From: Desulfobacteraceae bacterium
GTDB taxonomy: Bacteria > Desulfobacterota > Desulfobacteria > Desulfobacterales > BuS5
Direction: 5' to 3'
DNA: 17,299 nucleotides
NCBI GenBank assembly: GCA_030592105.1
Contig: JAUVKE010000017.1
Location: 1-17,299, forward strand
A program made the translations under genes and the position numbers. The notes beneath the pieces were generated by a model. The model saw only the letters and a program-made list of their open reading frames with translations, was not told the origin of the DNA and made no database searches. This document shows, piece after piece, positions 8,242-14,978 of the stretch; position 1 is the stretch's first letter, and every line of letters begins with the position of its first letter.

Positions 8242-8321
8242 AATGTGGTTAAAATAACTTTCCCGTTTTTCAGCCTGAAATCTTAAAACAAATAACTTGT
8301 GAAAGTTGTTTTGTCCACATT
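8242..8321. repeat. Imperfect 21-nt inverted repeat upstream of the minus-strand module
   Basis: Arms 8242-8262 and 8301-8321 are reverse complements at 18 of 21 positions (AATGTGG outer block, ACTTTC inner block) around a 38-nt spacer. The right arm belongs to a 22-nt segment (8295-8316) that recurs at 95-116 with three transitions. It could be a pair of binding sites for a regulator or part of a dispersed palindromic repeat. Confidence 0.5.
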
Positions 8322-8431
8322 AATTAAAAGTATTCCGGCGTACTTAAATTATTATCTGAACATCCATAATATCTGCCGGAAAATTTACAAGTAACATGTA
8401 CTTAAAACTATTGCTTAGATTAATATTTTAG

Positions 8432-8480
8432 TTTTGAGCGATGAGTATTGAGTATTGAGTATTGAGTATTGAGTATTGAG
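8432..8480 (+). repeat. Heptamer tandem repeat, 5 exact TATTGAG units plus 2 degenerate
   Basis: Five exact copies of TATTGAG fill 8446-8480. Two variant units (TTTTGAG at 8432-8438 and CGATGAG at 8439-8445) precede them, giving seven units in 49 bp. A 7-bp unit in non-coding DNA is prone to copy-number change by slippage. It lies about 275 nt upstream of the Ycf48 start and over 1 kb upstream of the efflux adaptor. Confidence 0.9.
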
Positions 8481-9267
8481 TTTTTGGCTTCCTCAATCCT
8501 GACAGCATTCGACTTATTTCATCCAAATAGATTGAAAACAGAACAGCACATTTTTATACTATATCCGTTAAATATGCTATTATTTTTTCCGATAACTCAA
8601 GCATGTAATAAAACTATAAAATCGATAAGATATGAAAGGATTTGCTGATTAGGCAGGATAAGCTTTATACAAACAATTTTGGGAGGGTTATTGATCTGTA
8701 AAGCCTACATTTTGCTTAATGTACATCCAATCCAACAGTTTTTGCCACAACTATAAAAAAGCCGAAATGTTATGACAAAAAAACATTTAATATCTTAATA
8801 TCATTACCGGTAATATGCTAAAAAACCCTGTAGATAAGCTTCGCAGGCATTTTTTTTAGAAACTATGTCTTCATAACTCTTAATATGTTATTACATTATA
8901 ATATAATTATCACACATTTATTTTTTAAGACAAGGGAAATTATAATTCCATTTTGCGGAAAAACAAAATTATAATTTTATCATTTAATACCAATATGTTA
9001 GCAGCACCATATTATCTTTTCAATAAATCAACAAATAACAAATGTGGATAGATCCCCAGGACGCTAATCTTTGAAACCCCACCATATTAATATACCCTTA
9101 AACTATATTAATGGAAAAATTACACTGCAAAAAAAAATTGCAATCCTCCAAGATTGTTACTATATTATTAGCTTCCGTCGTTTTTAGCATACTTCCCTGG
9201 TAAAAGCAAAATCTTTATCCTCTTTTATAAAGATTTCTTATTATTTTAGTCTAATTATTTATGTAAC

Positions 9268-9307
9268 TATCAAGCCGTTCAAGTTATTAATTATCAAGCC
9301 CTTCAAG
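9268..9307 (+). repeat. Two direct repeats with 24-nt period upstream of the efflux operon
   Basis: TATCAAGCCGTTCAAG at 9268-9283 recurs at 9292-9307 with one change (15 of 16 identical). The 24-nt period is slightly over two helical turns. The second copy ends 8 nt before the candidate -35, so these could be activator sites for the adaptor-pump operon. Confidence 0.45.
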
Positions 9308-9315
9308 GTCGTCAA

Positions 9316-9344
9316 TTGCGTATAGACTGTCACACAAATAATTT
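9316..9344 (+). promoter_or_regulatory. Candidate promoter of the RND efflux operon
   Basis: TTGCGT (9316-9321) and TAATTT (9339-9344) are 17 nt apart. Transcription would start near 9351 and leave a leader of about 130 nt before the ATG at 9480. The palindrome at 9363-9380 would then lie just downstream of the start site, as a repressor operator often does. Confidence 0.35.
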
Positions 9345-9362
9345 CACAGGGTTATTCTCGCC

Positions 9363-9380
9363 TGCGTATTACAATACGCA
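9363..9380 (+). promoter_or_regulatory. 18-bp palindromic operator-like site
   Basis: TGCGTATT and AATACGCA form a perfect 8-bp inverted repeat around the 2-nt centre AC, 100 nt upstream of the adaptor start. Size and symmetry resemble operators of TetR- or MarR-type repressors, which commonly control RND efflux genes. The repressor is not encoded in this window, so the assignment rests on the dyad and its place only. Confidence 0.45.
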
Positions 9381-9479
9381 TTCTTCCCTCTGACCTTGTG
9401 CCAAATTTAAAAGCGGGTATTGCCTGGCTATCTATAGCATCTCTTACGTGCAGGGCATCATAAAAAAGGAACTTATGAC

Positions 9480-10565
9480 ATGAAATTTCTTTCTTTTCAA
9501 ATCTGTTTTTCGATTTGTATTTTGTTTTTGTTTATAGCAGGCTGTTCCGGTGATTCTCCTGTCTATTCCAAGTCACCCCAAAAAACGTTCCAGCTACCCG
9601 CAGTTGAAGTTAAAAATGAAAAAATTCCTGTTTTCTACACAACAACCGGCTCTGTTGTTTCAGATGCCAGGGTGGATGTATCTTCCCGAATAACTGGGTT
9701 TATAAAAAATATTGCTGTGCATGAGGGCGATATTATTGTAATGGGACAACTTTTAATAACTCTGGATGAAGAGGACGTTGAAGGTGCAATTAACCAAATT
9801 AGCGCAACAGTATCAAAGGCTGAAGCTGCTTTACGCGATGCTGAAACCGACGTTAAGCGCTATGAAGCTCTTTTTGCCAGCGGCAGTGCTTCGGATAATG
9901 CCTTGCGCAAAGTCTGCCTCCAGAGAGATGTCGCCAATGACAGTCTTCGTGAAGCTAAAGCAACTTTGCAAACGGCCACATGGCAACGTAACTATACTCG
10001 CATTGTCAGTCCGGTGAATGGAATAGTAGTTGAGCGTCAAAAACGAAATGGCGACCTTGCAACACCCGGATTTCCCATATTAACGGTTGAGTCAGCGCAG
10101 GCTTTATTATTTGAAACATATGTGCCTGAAACACGGGTGGCGAATATACAAATTGGTGATAAAGTAGCTGTTGACATTGATGCGCTGGCTAAAACCCTGA
10201 AAGGAATAGTTACGCGTATAGTACCCTCAGGTGACCCTGTCACAAGGCGTTACCTTGTTAAAATATCCATGCCTGGCGCTGACCGTCTTTTACCTGGCAT
10301 GTTTGGTCGTGCCAGATACTGCACTGGATATGAAAAGGCTCCTGTTATTAATCGGTCAGCATTTATTGTCAGAGGCGGGCTTGGAGGAGTTTTTATCCTG
10401 GATCAGCAAAATTGCGTCCGATTTAGATGGCTTCGAATTGCAAGGGAGTGGCCTGAGCGCCTGGAAGTCAGCGCAGGGCTTAACGGCGGAGAAATAATAG
10501 TAGCCGTAAATCAGCCTGATTTACGTGAAGGGGATATTATCGCAAGGGAGGTTTCTTCCAAATGA
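9480..10565 (+). CDS. RND efflux periplasmic adaptor (membrane-fusion lipoprotein)
   Basis: The predicted protein has 361 residues. The N-terminus is a lipoprotein signal with lipobox FIAGC, so Cys22 should be lipidated. The usual adaptor order follows: first half of the lipoyl domain with VSSRITGFIKNIAVHEGD (about 67-85), an alpha-helical hairpin of heptad-like Ala/Glu/Leu sequence (about 105-170), the second lipoyl half IVSPVNGIVVERQKRNGD (about 178-195), then beta-barrel and membrane-proximal parts with LLPGMFGRARY near 275. AGGA at 9467-9470 supports the ATG at 9480. The stop overlaps the start of the pump gene in ATGA, so translation is coupled. The role is to bridge the inner-membrane pump and an outer-membrane channel; a TolC-like channel gene is not in the window. 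The helical hairpin is short compared with AcrA. Confidence 0.88.
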   Translation: MKFLSFQICFSICILFLFIAGCSGDSPVYSKSPQKTFQLPAVEVKNEKIPVFYTTTGSVVSDARVDVSSRITGFIKNIAVHEGDIIVMGQLLITLDEEDVEGAINQISATVSKAEAALRDAETDVKRYEALFASGSASDNALRKVCLQRDVANDSLREAKATLQTATWQRNYTRIVSPVNGIVVERQKRNGDLATPGFPILTVESAQALLFETYVPETRVANIQIGDKVAVDIDALAKTLKGIVTRIVPSGDPVTRRYLVKISMPGADRLLPGMFGRARYCTGYEKAPVINRSAFIVRGGLGGVFILDQQNCVRFRWLRIAREWPERLEVSAGLNGGEIIVAVNQPDLREGDIIAREVSSK

Positions 10566-13500
10566 AAGAGAAATCTTTTAATCTTGCAGGTAAAATAGCT
10601 GAATTTTTTATAGTTTCCAAGTTGACGACCCTTTTTATATTTGCCTGTATATTGATGGGCATTGTTGCTGTTACATTAACTCCAAGGGAAGAAAATCCTC
10701 AGATTCTTGTTCCTGGAGCGGAAGTATGGGTGACCTTGCCTGGAGTTACCACCGAAGAAATTGAAGAATTAATTCTCACCCCCGTAGAAGGAGCTATAAG
10801 TGAGCTGACAGGCGTGGATCATATATACGGCACCGCCATGAACTCCGTATGTCTGATTGTGGTGGAATTTGAAGTGGGAGAAGATAAAGAAGAATCCCTG
10901 ACAAAATTATATGATAAAATGCGTACTATATACGGTCAATTGCCCCCAGGGGCAAGCATGCCCCTGGTTAAAAGCATAGATGTGGACGATGTTCCAATTA
11001 TTACGGTAACTCTGGCTTCGGAAGTTTATGATGACTATGCCCTTAAACGGCTTGCAGACCGTATGGTGGAAAAACTGCGCAGTCTTAATGATGTGTCGCT
11101 ATCCTATGTACAAGGAGGCCGTGACCGTGAAATTCGTGTGGAACTCGACCCCGACAGACTTATGGCATTCGGAGTTACCCTTGATCAGATCCAGGTATTT
11201 TTGTCTGCTGCTAATCTGGCTGGCCCCTTGGGAAACACTGTAAAAGAAGGTAAAAACCGCTCACTTTTTTTAGATGGTTTTCTTGACTCTGCAGATGCCG
11301 TTGCCCGTCTTATTGTAGGCATCCATAACGGCAGACCAGTTTATATTGAAGATGTTGCCGATGTAATTGATGCTCCCGCCGAGGAACGTAAAACAGTATC
11401 CCGCTTTGCATTTGGTCCGGCTGATCCTCGTTTTGGGAAGAACCACGACCCGGAAATGCCCGCTGTTACGATTGCCGTAGCCAAAAAAAAGGGGACCAAT
11501 GCTGTTGTTGTAGCTAAAAAAATTATAACCCGGGTTGAACGGATGCGTGAAAATTTTTTACCCTCGGAAGTCCATATGGTGGTCACCAGAAATGATGGGT
11601 ATAATGCCAATACTTCTGTTAATCTCCTTATTGAGCATCTCGGCATTGCAATTATAGTTGTATTTCTTATAATGGCACTGTTTCTTGGAATCAAAGAAGC
11701 TGTTATAATCGGTCTGTCGATTCCCCTGATTTTAGCATTAACCCTTGGGTGTGATCTGCTGTTCGGCCTGACCATCAACAGGATGACCCTTTTTGGGCTT
11801 ATAGTTGCCATGGGAATGCTGGTGGATGCTTCCATTGTGGTGACTGAAAATATTAACCGTCATCTGAATAATGCAAATCAAAGCGACAAACGTTTAGCCA
11901 CAGTCCTTGCCACTAATGAGATTGGTAATCCGACTAATTTAGCTACTTTTGCAGTAATGATGGTTTTTTCCTCATTAATTTTTCTCACCGGCATGAGTAA
12001 ACCGTATATTTTCCCGATTACATTTAATGTTCCGGTATCAATGCTGGCGTCTCTGCTTGTGGCCTATATTATAACACCATGGGCCGCTTATTTGTGGCTC
12101 TCTTCCCATAAAACCAATGATTCTTCTGCAAAACAAAAAAACCACTTATATAATTTTTACTACAAAATTATTACACCAGTTATCGACAAACCAAAAAACA
12201 GGTGGTTTTTTTTCAGCATTATAGTGTTATGCGCCTTTGGATCATTTTTACAGCCTGCATGGCAGTTTATCCGTCCCCAGGGTGTGGGCGGACCTGCTTC
12301 CATAGGCAGCGTGGGCGTTGATATCATGCCTAAGGATGATAAAAACACTTTTAACATAACCATAGATATGCCGGAGTCTACGCCCATTGAAGTTACTGAC
12401 CAAATGGCGCGCCAAATCGGAGAAATGCTGCGCCGGCATCCCAGTGTAACAAATTATCAGATTTTTCTTGGCACGGCCGGGGTTATAGATTTCAGCGGAC
12501 TGCTCAGGGGCTCGGGAAATAAAATTGGTCCCCATGTGGCTGAAATCCGTGTCAATCTAATTGTCAAAAATAAACGCAAAGCCTCCTCTTCCGAAATTGT
12601 TCGTGATTTACGGCCCATCGCTGAAAAGATACGTCAACAATATCCGGGAACGACTTTAAGGTTTATGGAAGATCCTCCTGGCCCTCCGACTCACTCCCCC
12701 TTACGTGTGGCGATCTACGGGCATGATCAAAAGACCCTGCGGAGACTCTCCTCAATGGTAGCCGAAGAATTTCGTAAAACATACGATATAATCGAAGTGT
12801 ACGATACCCAGGAAAAAGATATCCGTGAATACCGGATAGTTGTGGACAAAGAAAAAGCAGCCTTATCCGGCATTACTACTGCTCAGGTTGCCAAGGCACT
12901 TCAGCGCATAGTAGAGGGTGAAATAATGGGAAGAGTGCATATCCCCTACGAAAAAAATCCTGTTCCGATAAGGATTCATGTGCCCCGAAGATATCAGATT
13001 GACCCTAATATTTTAGCCAGAATTTATATTACAAACCAAAACGGGCAAAAAATTCCATTGTCCGAATTAACCAATATAATTTTTTCATGGAAAGACAGGC
13101 TTATATTACACAAAGATAATGAGCGGGTTACTTATGTAGGCGCAGCACTACTTCGCTCATCTCCCTTTTGTGCGGTGTTTGACCTTGACAAACGTCTGAA
13201 AAAAATAGATACAGGCGGCGGGGTTAAATTACCCACGGCAAACCTGAGCATGCAAGAGGTTTACCCGGATACAATAGATGGACCTCAATTATTATGGGAA
13301 GGTGAAATGCGACTTACCCTCGATGTATTCAGAAATTTGTCAATCTCTCTTTCATTCTCACTTACCTTAATTTACCTGCTTCTGGTAGGATATTACCGTT
13401 CTTTTATTATTCCTTTAATTGCAATGTCGGCAATTCCCCTGGCCTTTATCGGTGTATTTCCAGGGCACTGGATTATGGGTGATTTTTACTCCATGGCCTC

Positions 13501-13840
13501 CAATATCGGAGTTGTGGCTCTGGCGGGAATTGTGGTTCGTAACTCGCTTCTTATTATCGATTTTGCGATCAATTATCTAAAAGAAGGGTATCCGTTGCGG
13601 GATGCTGTCCGTGAGGCCGGTGCAATTCGTTTGCGTCCAATTTTGTTAACAGCTCTGGCCATTGTCTTTGGAACATCTATTATGCTGACTGATCTGGTTT
13701 TTAAAGGCCTGGCAATTTCTATTATTTTTGGAACCATTGCTTCAACTCTTTTTACAATAATAGTGGTGCCTGTTCTTCTGTATCTATTTTTTTTAAAATA
13801 TGGTGAAAAATACATACTCAAGGAATCCGAAAATGATTAA
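10562..13840 (+). CDS. AcrB-like RND efflux pump permease
   Basis: The predicted protein has 1092 residues, near the usual length of about 1,030-1,050 plus small insertions. Helix 1 (about 20-40) leads into PREENPQILVPGAEVWVTLPG, the standard start of the first porter domain. Helices 2-6 lie at about 355-515 and include FGLIVAMGMLVDASIVVTEN (411-430) with Asp422. The second half repeats the pattern, and helix 10 carries the sequence around Arg993-Asn994 (GIVVRNSLLIIDF). AcrB has two adjacent Asp in helix 4 and a Lys in helix 10; here there is one Asp and an Arg. This is seen in other pump subgroups, so it need not mean loss of function. GGGAGG at 10546-10551 lies 10 nt before the ATG. Drug, solvent or metal export cannot be told apart from sequence; the CusA-type metal-binding methionines are not apparent. 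Confidence 0.88.
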   Translation: MKEKSFNLAGKIAEFFIVSKLTTLFIFACILMGIVAVTLTPREENPQILVPGAEVWVTLPGVTTEEIEELILTPVEGAISELTGVDHIYGTAMNSVCLIVVEFEVGEDKEESLTKLYDKMRTIYGQLPPGASMPLVKSIDVDDVPIITVTLASEVYDDYALKRLADRMVEKLRSLNDVSLSYVQGGRDREIRVELDPDRLMAFGVTLDQIQVFLSAANLAGPLGNTVKEGKNRSLFLDGFLDSADAVARLIVGIHNGRPVYIEDVADVIDAPAEERKTVSRFAFGPADPRFGKNHDPEMPAVTIAVAKKKGTNAVVVAKKIITRVERMRENFLPSEVHMVVTRNDGYNANTSVNLLIEHLGIAIIVVFLIMALFLGIKEAVIIGLSIPLILALTLGCDLLFGLTINRMTLFGLIVAMGMLVDASIVVTENINRHLNNANQSDKRLATVLATNEIGNPTNLATFAVMMVFSSLIFLTGMSKPYIFPITFNVPVSMLASLLVAYIITPWAAYLWLSSHKTNDSSAKQKNHLYNFYYKIITPVIDKPKNRWFFFSIIVLCAFGSFLQPAWQFIRPQGVGGPASIGSVGVDIMPKDDKNTFNITIDMPESTPIEVTDQMARQIGEMLRRHPSVTNYQIFLGTAGVIDFSGLLRGSGNKIGPHVAEIRVNLIVKNKRKASSSEIVRDLRPIAEKIRQQYPGTTLRFMEDPPGPPTHSPLRVAIYGHDQKTLRRLSSMVAEEFRKTYDIIEVYDTQEKDIREYRIVVDKEKAALSGITTAQVAKALQRIVEGEIMGRVHIPYEKNPVPIRIHVPRRYQIDPNILARIYITNQNGQKIPLSELTNIIFSWKDRLILHKDNERVTYVGAALLRSSPFCAVFDLDKRLKKIDTGGGVKLPTANLSMQEVYPDTIDGPQLLWEGEMRLTLDVFRNLSISLSFSLTLIYLLLVGYYRSFIIPLIAMSAIPLAFIGVFPGHWIMGDFYSMASNIGVVALAGIVVRNSLLIIDFAINYLKEGYPLRDAVREAGAIRLRPILLTALAIVFGTSIMLTDLVFKGLAISIIFGTIASTLFTIIVVPVLLYLFFLKYGEKYILKESEND

Positions 13841-13906
13841 ATCAGATATCTGTTGATTGAGATATACAGGCTTGATTTTATCTTGAGCCACCTACTCCGG
13901 ATATAC

Positions 13907-13949
13907 TTTTGCCTTCGTTCCCAGACTCTGCCTGGAAACGAAGGCAAAA
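13907..13949. repeat. Strong palindrome between convergent genes
   Basis: Arms at 13907-13924 and 13932-13949 pair at 17 of 18 positions around the 7-nt loop ACTCTGC. The core GCCTTCGTTCCCAG is GC-rich. It lies 66 nt after the pump stop and 20 nt from the stop of the opposing gene, where a shared terminator is expected. However, the T-tract precedes and the A-tract follows the stem on both strands, the reverse of a standard intrinsic terminator. From memory it resembles a dispersed CGTTCCCA...TGGGAACG type of palindromic repeat seen in several bacterial groups. Confidence 0.65.
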
Positions 13950-13969
13950 TCTGAATTACGGATGCAGTT

Positions 13970-14446
13970 TTACCCGGTTATCCTGGCAACCCAGCCCCCT
14001 GTGATGCACGAGATAAAAATCACTGCTGCTGCGATGAACAGGTGCTCGAATATCACCTTTAATGGATGCACTCCCTGCTGCCTGGCAATCAGATAACTTA
14101 AAATTGTTAGAATAAGTATCCCCCAGATAATGCTGACAATCACAGCAGGCTGGAGTTCAAAAATCATCAGGGGAACCAGAAAGGTCAGGGCAAACAAAAA
14201 TTTTGAAAGAAACGTGGCCACGGTCGCTTCCCATACCTCCCTGGAGGTATGGACATTCTTTGCTTCCTCTGAAATATGTATTCCAAGAGCATCTGAAAAA
14301 GAATCTGCAATGGCAATGGTCACAATGCCTCCCATTACAACGGAGCGTAAATGGGTTCCGGAGTTAAGTCCCACCATTAGGCCGAGGGTTGTTATGGCAC
14401 CTGATGTCAGCCCAAAAGTAACACCTGTGCGAACCGATTCTTTCAT
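13970..14446 (-). CDS. VIT1/CCC1-like small membrane protein
   Basis: The predicted protein has 158 residues and about five hydrophobic helices. FGLTSGAITTLGLMVGL (11-27) matches the first helix of VIT1/CCC1 iron-manganese transporters. VTIAIADSFSDALGIHISEEA (about 42-62) matches their second-helix signature ADxxSMxxGEYxS, with Asp-Ala replacing the usual Ser-Met. Helices follow at about 77-95, 101-120 and 132-155. Full VIT1 proteins have 220-250 residues with a cytosolic metal-binding loop; this one keeps only a shorter linker (EEAKNVHTSREVWEA), so metal transport by this form is uncertain. A strong GGAGGTG at 14455-14461, 8 nt upstream, supports the start. It is a single gene, convergent with the pump and divergent from the YedE operon. 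Confidence 0.65.
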   Translation of the reverse strand: MKESVRTGVTFGLTSGAITTLGLMVGLNSGTHLRSVVMGGIVTIAIADSFSDALGIHISEEAKNVHTSREVWEATVATFLSKFLFALTFLVPLMIFELQPAVIVSIIWGILILTILSYLIARQQGVHPLKVIFEHLFIAAAVIFISCITGGWVARITG

Positions 14447-14484
14447 ATTCTTAACACCTCCATAGAATTTTCCCTTTTTTTTTA

Positions 14485-14513
14485 ATATTATTGCAAGTTG
14501 AACCAGAGGTAAA
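14485..14513 (-). promoter_or_regulatory. Candidate promoter of the VIT1-like gene
   Basis: On the minus strand TTTACC (14513-14508) and TAATAT (14490-14485) are 17 nt apart, with a leader of about 30 nt ahead of the ATG at 14446. Both hexamers match the sigma-70 consensus at 4 of 6 positions, which is weak in AT-rich DNA. Confidence 0.28.
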
Positions 14514-14692
14514 CCAAAAAAATTGATAACTATTCTGCTATGCTGATTTTAGCATGCTTCGGGTATGATCTGATTAAATTTTTGAAATTGTTTGAACGTA
14601 TTAGAGAGCGTTAAGAAAGAAGCATCAGAGTTAAACATGGTTATAAATGTTCATATAAATAATTTCAGAGCCTGATCGAATTTCAGCAATAG

Positions 14693-14776
14693 ACTGAGCT
14701 ATAATAAAATTTAAAAACCTCTGAAACTCGCTGCGCTCAAACAGCCAGAGTTTTTTAAATTTCACCATAGCTCAGT
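14693..14776. repeat. Long imperfect inverted repeat (31-nt arms)
   Basis: Arms 14693-14723 and 14746-14776 are reverse complements at 27 of 31 positions: ACTGAGCTAT outer block, AAATTTAAAAA middle block and CTCTG inner block. The 22-nt loop holds CTCGCTGCGCTC. The unit is 84 bp, compact and non-coding, and looks like a repeat-type palindrome or miniature element rather than a single-gene operator. No flanking target duplication is clear. Confidence 0.7.
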
Positions 14777-14888
14777 TTCACCATCTGGCTTTATGAAATT
14801 TATTATCTGAACATCTATATCCTGCCCATTTAATTTTGTCAGATAGATTTTTCCTATTAAACCCGGCCTTATTATCGCTATTTCCATC

Positions 14889-14917
14889 TTTACAAATCGT
14901 AGATTCCGTTCTATACA
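14889..14917 (+). promoter_or_regulatory. Candidate promoter of the YedE operon
   Basis: TTTACA (14889-14894) and TATACA (14912-14917) are 17 nt apart. The start site would be near 14924 and the leader about 55 nt. The match is 5 of 6 for the -35 and 4 of 6 for the -10, the best promoter-like pair in the gap. Confidence 0.42.
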
Positions 14918-14978
14918 TATTCGGATAATTACCCGATGTTAAAATTTGGTCCAAGGTCAAAGAAAGGAAGATTAATTT

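Larger units (their letters stand above)
8159..9479. other. 1.3-kb AT-rich divergent intergenic region
   Basis: No protein-coding frame with family-like content was found on either strand. The region separates the minus-strand Ycf48/RND/DUF1302 module from the plus-strand efflux pair. Besides the elements listed separately it holds a 12-bp palindrome ATTACCGGTAAT at 8803-8814 and a 10-bp hairpin (9209-9218/9227-9236) followed by a T-rich stretch, which could end a small RNA read rightwards. No promoter for such an RNA is evident. The low complexity between 8560 and 9260 could be relict sequence. Confidence 0.55.
14447..14978. other. Divergent intergenic region before the YedE operon
   Basis: This 530-nt AT-rich stretch has no convincing gene. 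It holds candidate promoters for both flanking genes, a long imperfect inverted repeat at 14693-14776, and a 16-nt sequence at 14800-14815 that also occurs at 8349-8364. A selenium- or metal-responsive element was not recognised. Confidence 0.55.

Noticed and set aside
8432..8480. Possible CRISPR-like array
   Set aside because: Units are 7 bp and directly adjacent with no spacers, so this is a simple tandem repeat.
8803..8814. Palindrome ATTACCGGTAAT as an operator
   Set aside because: It is over 600 nt from either flanking start and a single 12-bp dyad in AT-rich DNA is weak evidence.
8560..9260. A hidden small-RNA or relict gene in the large intergenic gap
   Set aside because: A hairpin with T-rich tail at 9209-9240 is suggestive, but no matching promoter, conserved core or decayed protein frame could be seen.
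11341..11835. A 164-codon minus-strand frame inside the pump gene
   Set aside because: It is antisense to a well-supported RND gene, its product is low in complexity and rich in Ser/Thr/Ile/Arg, and it has no plausible start context.
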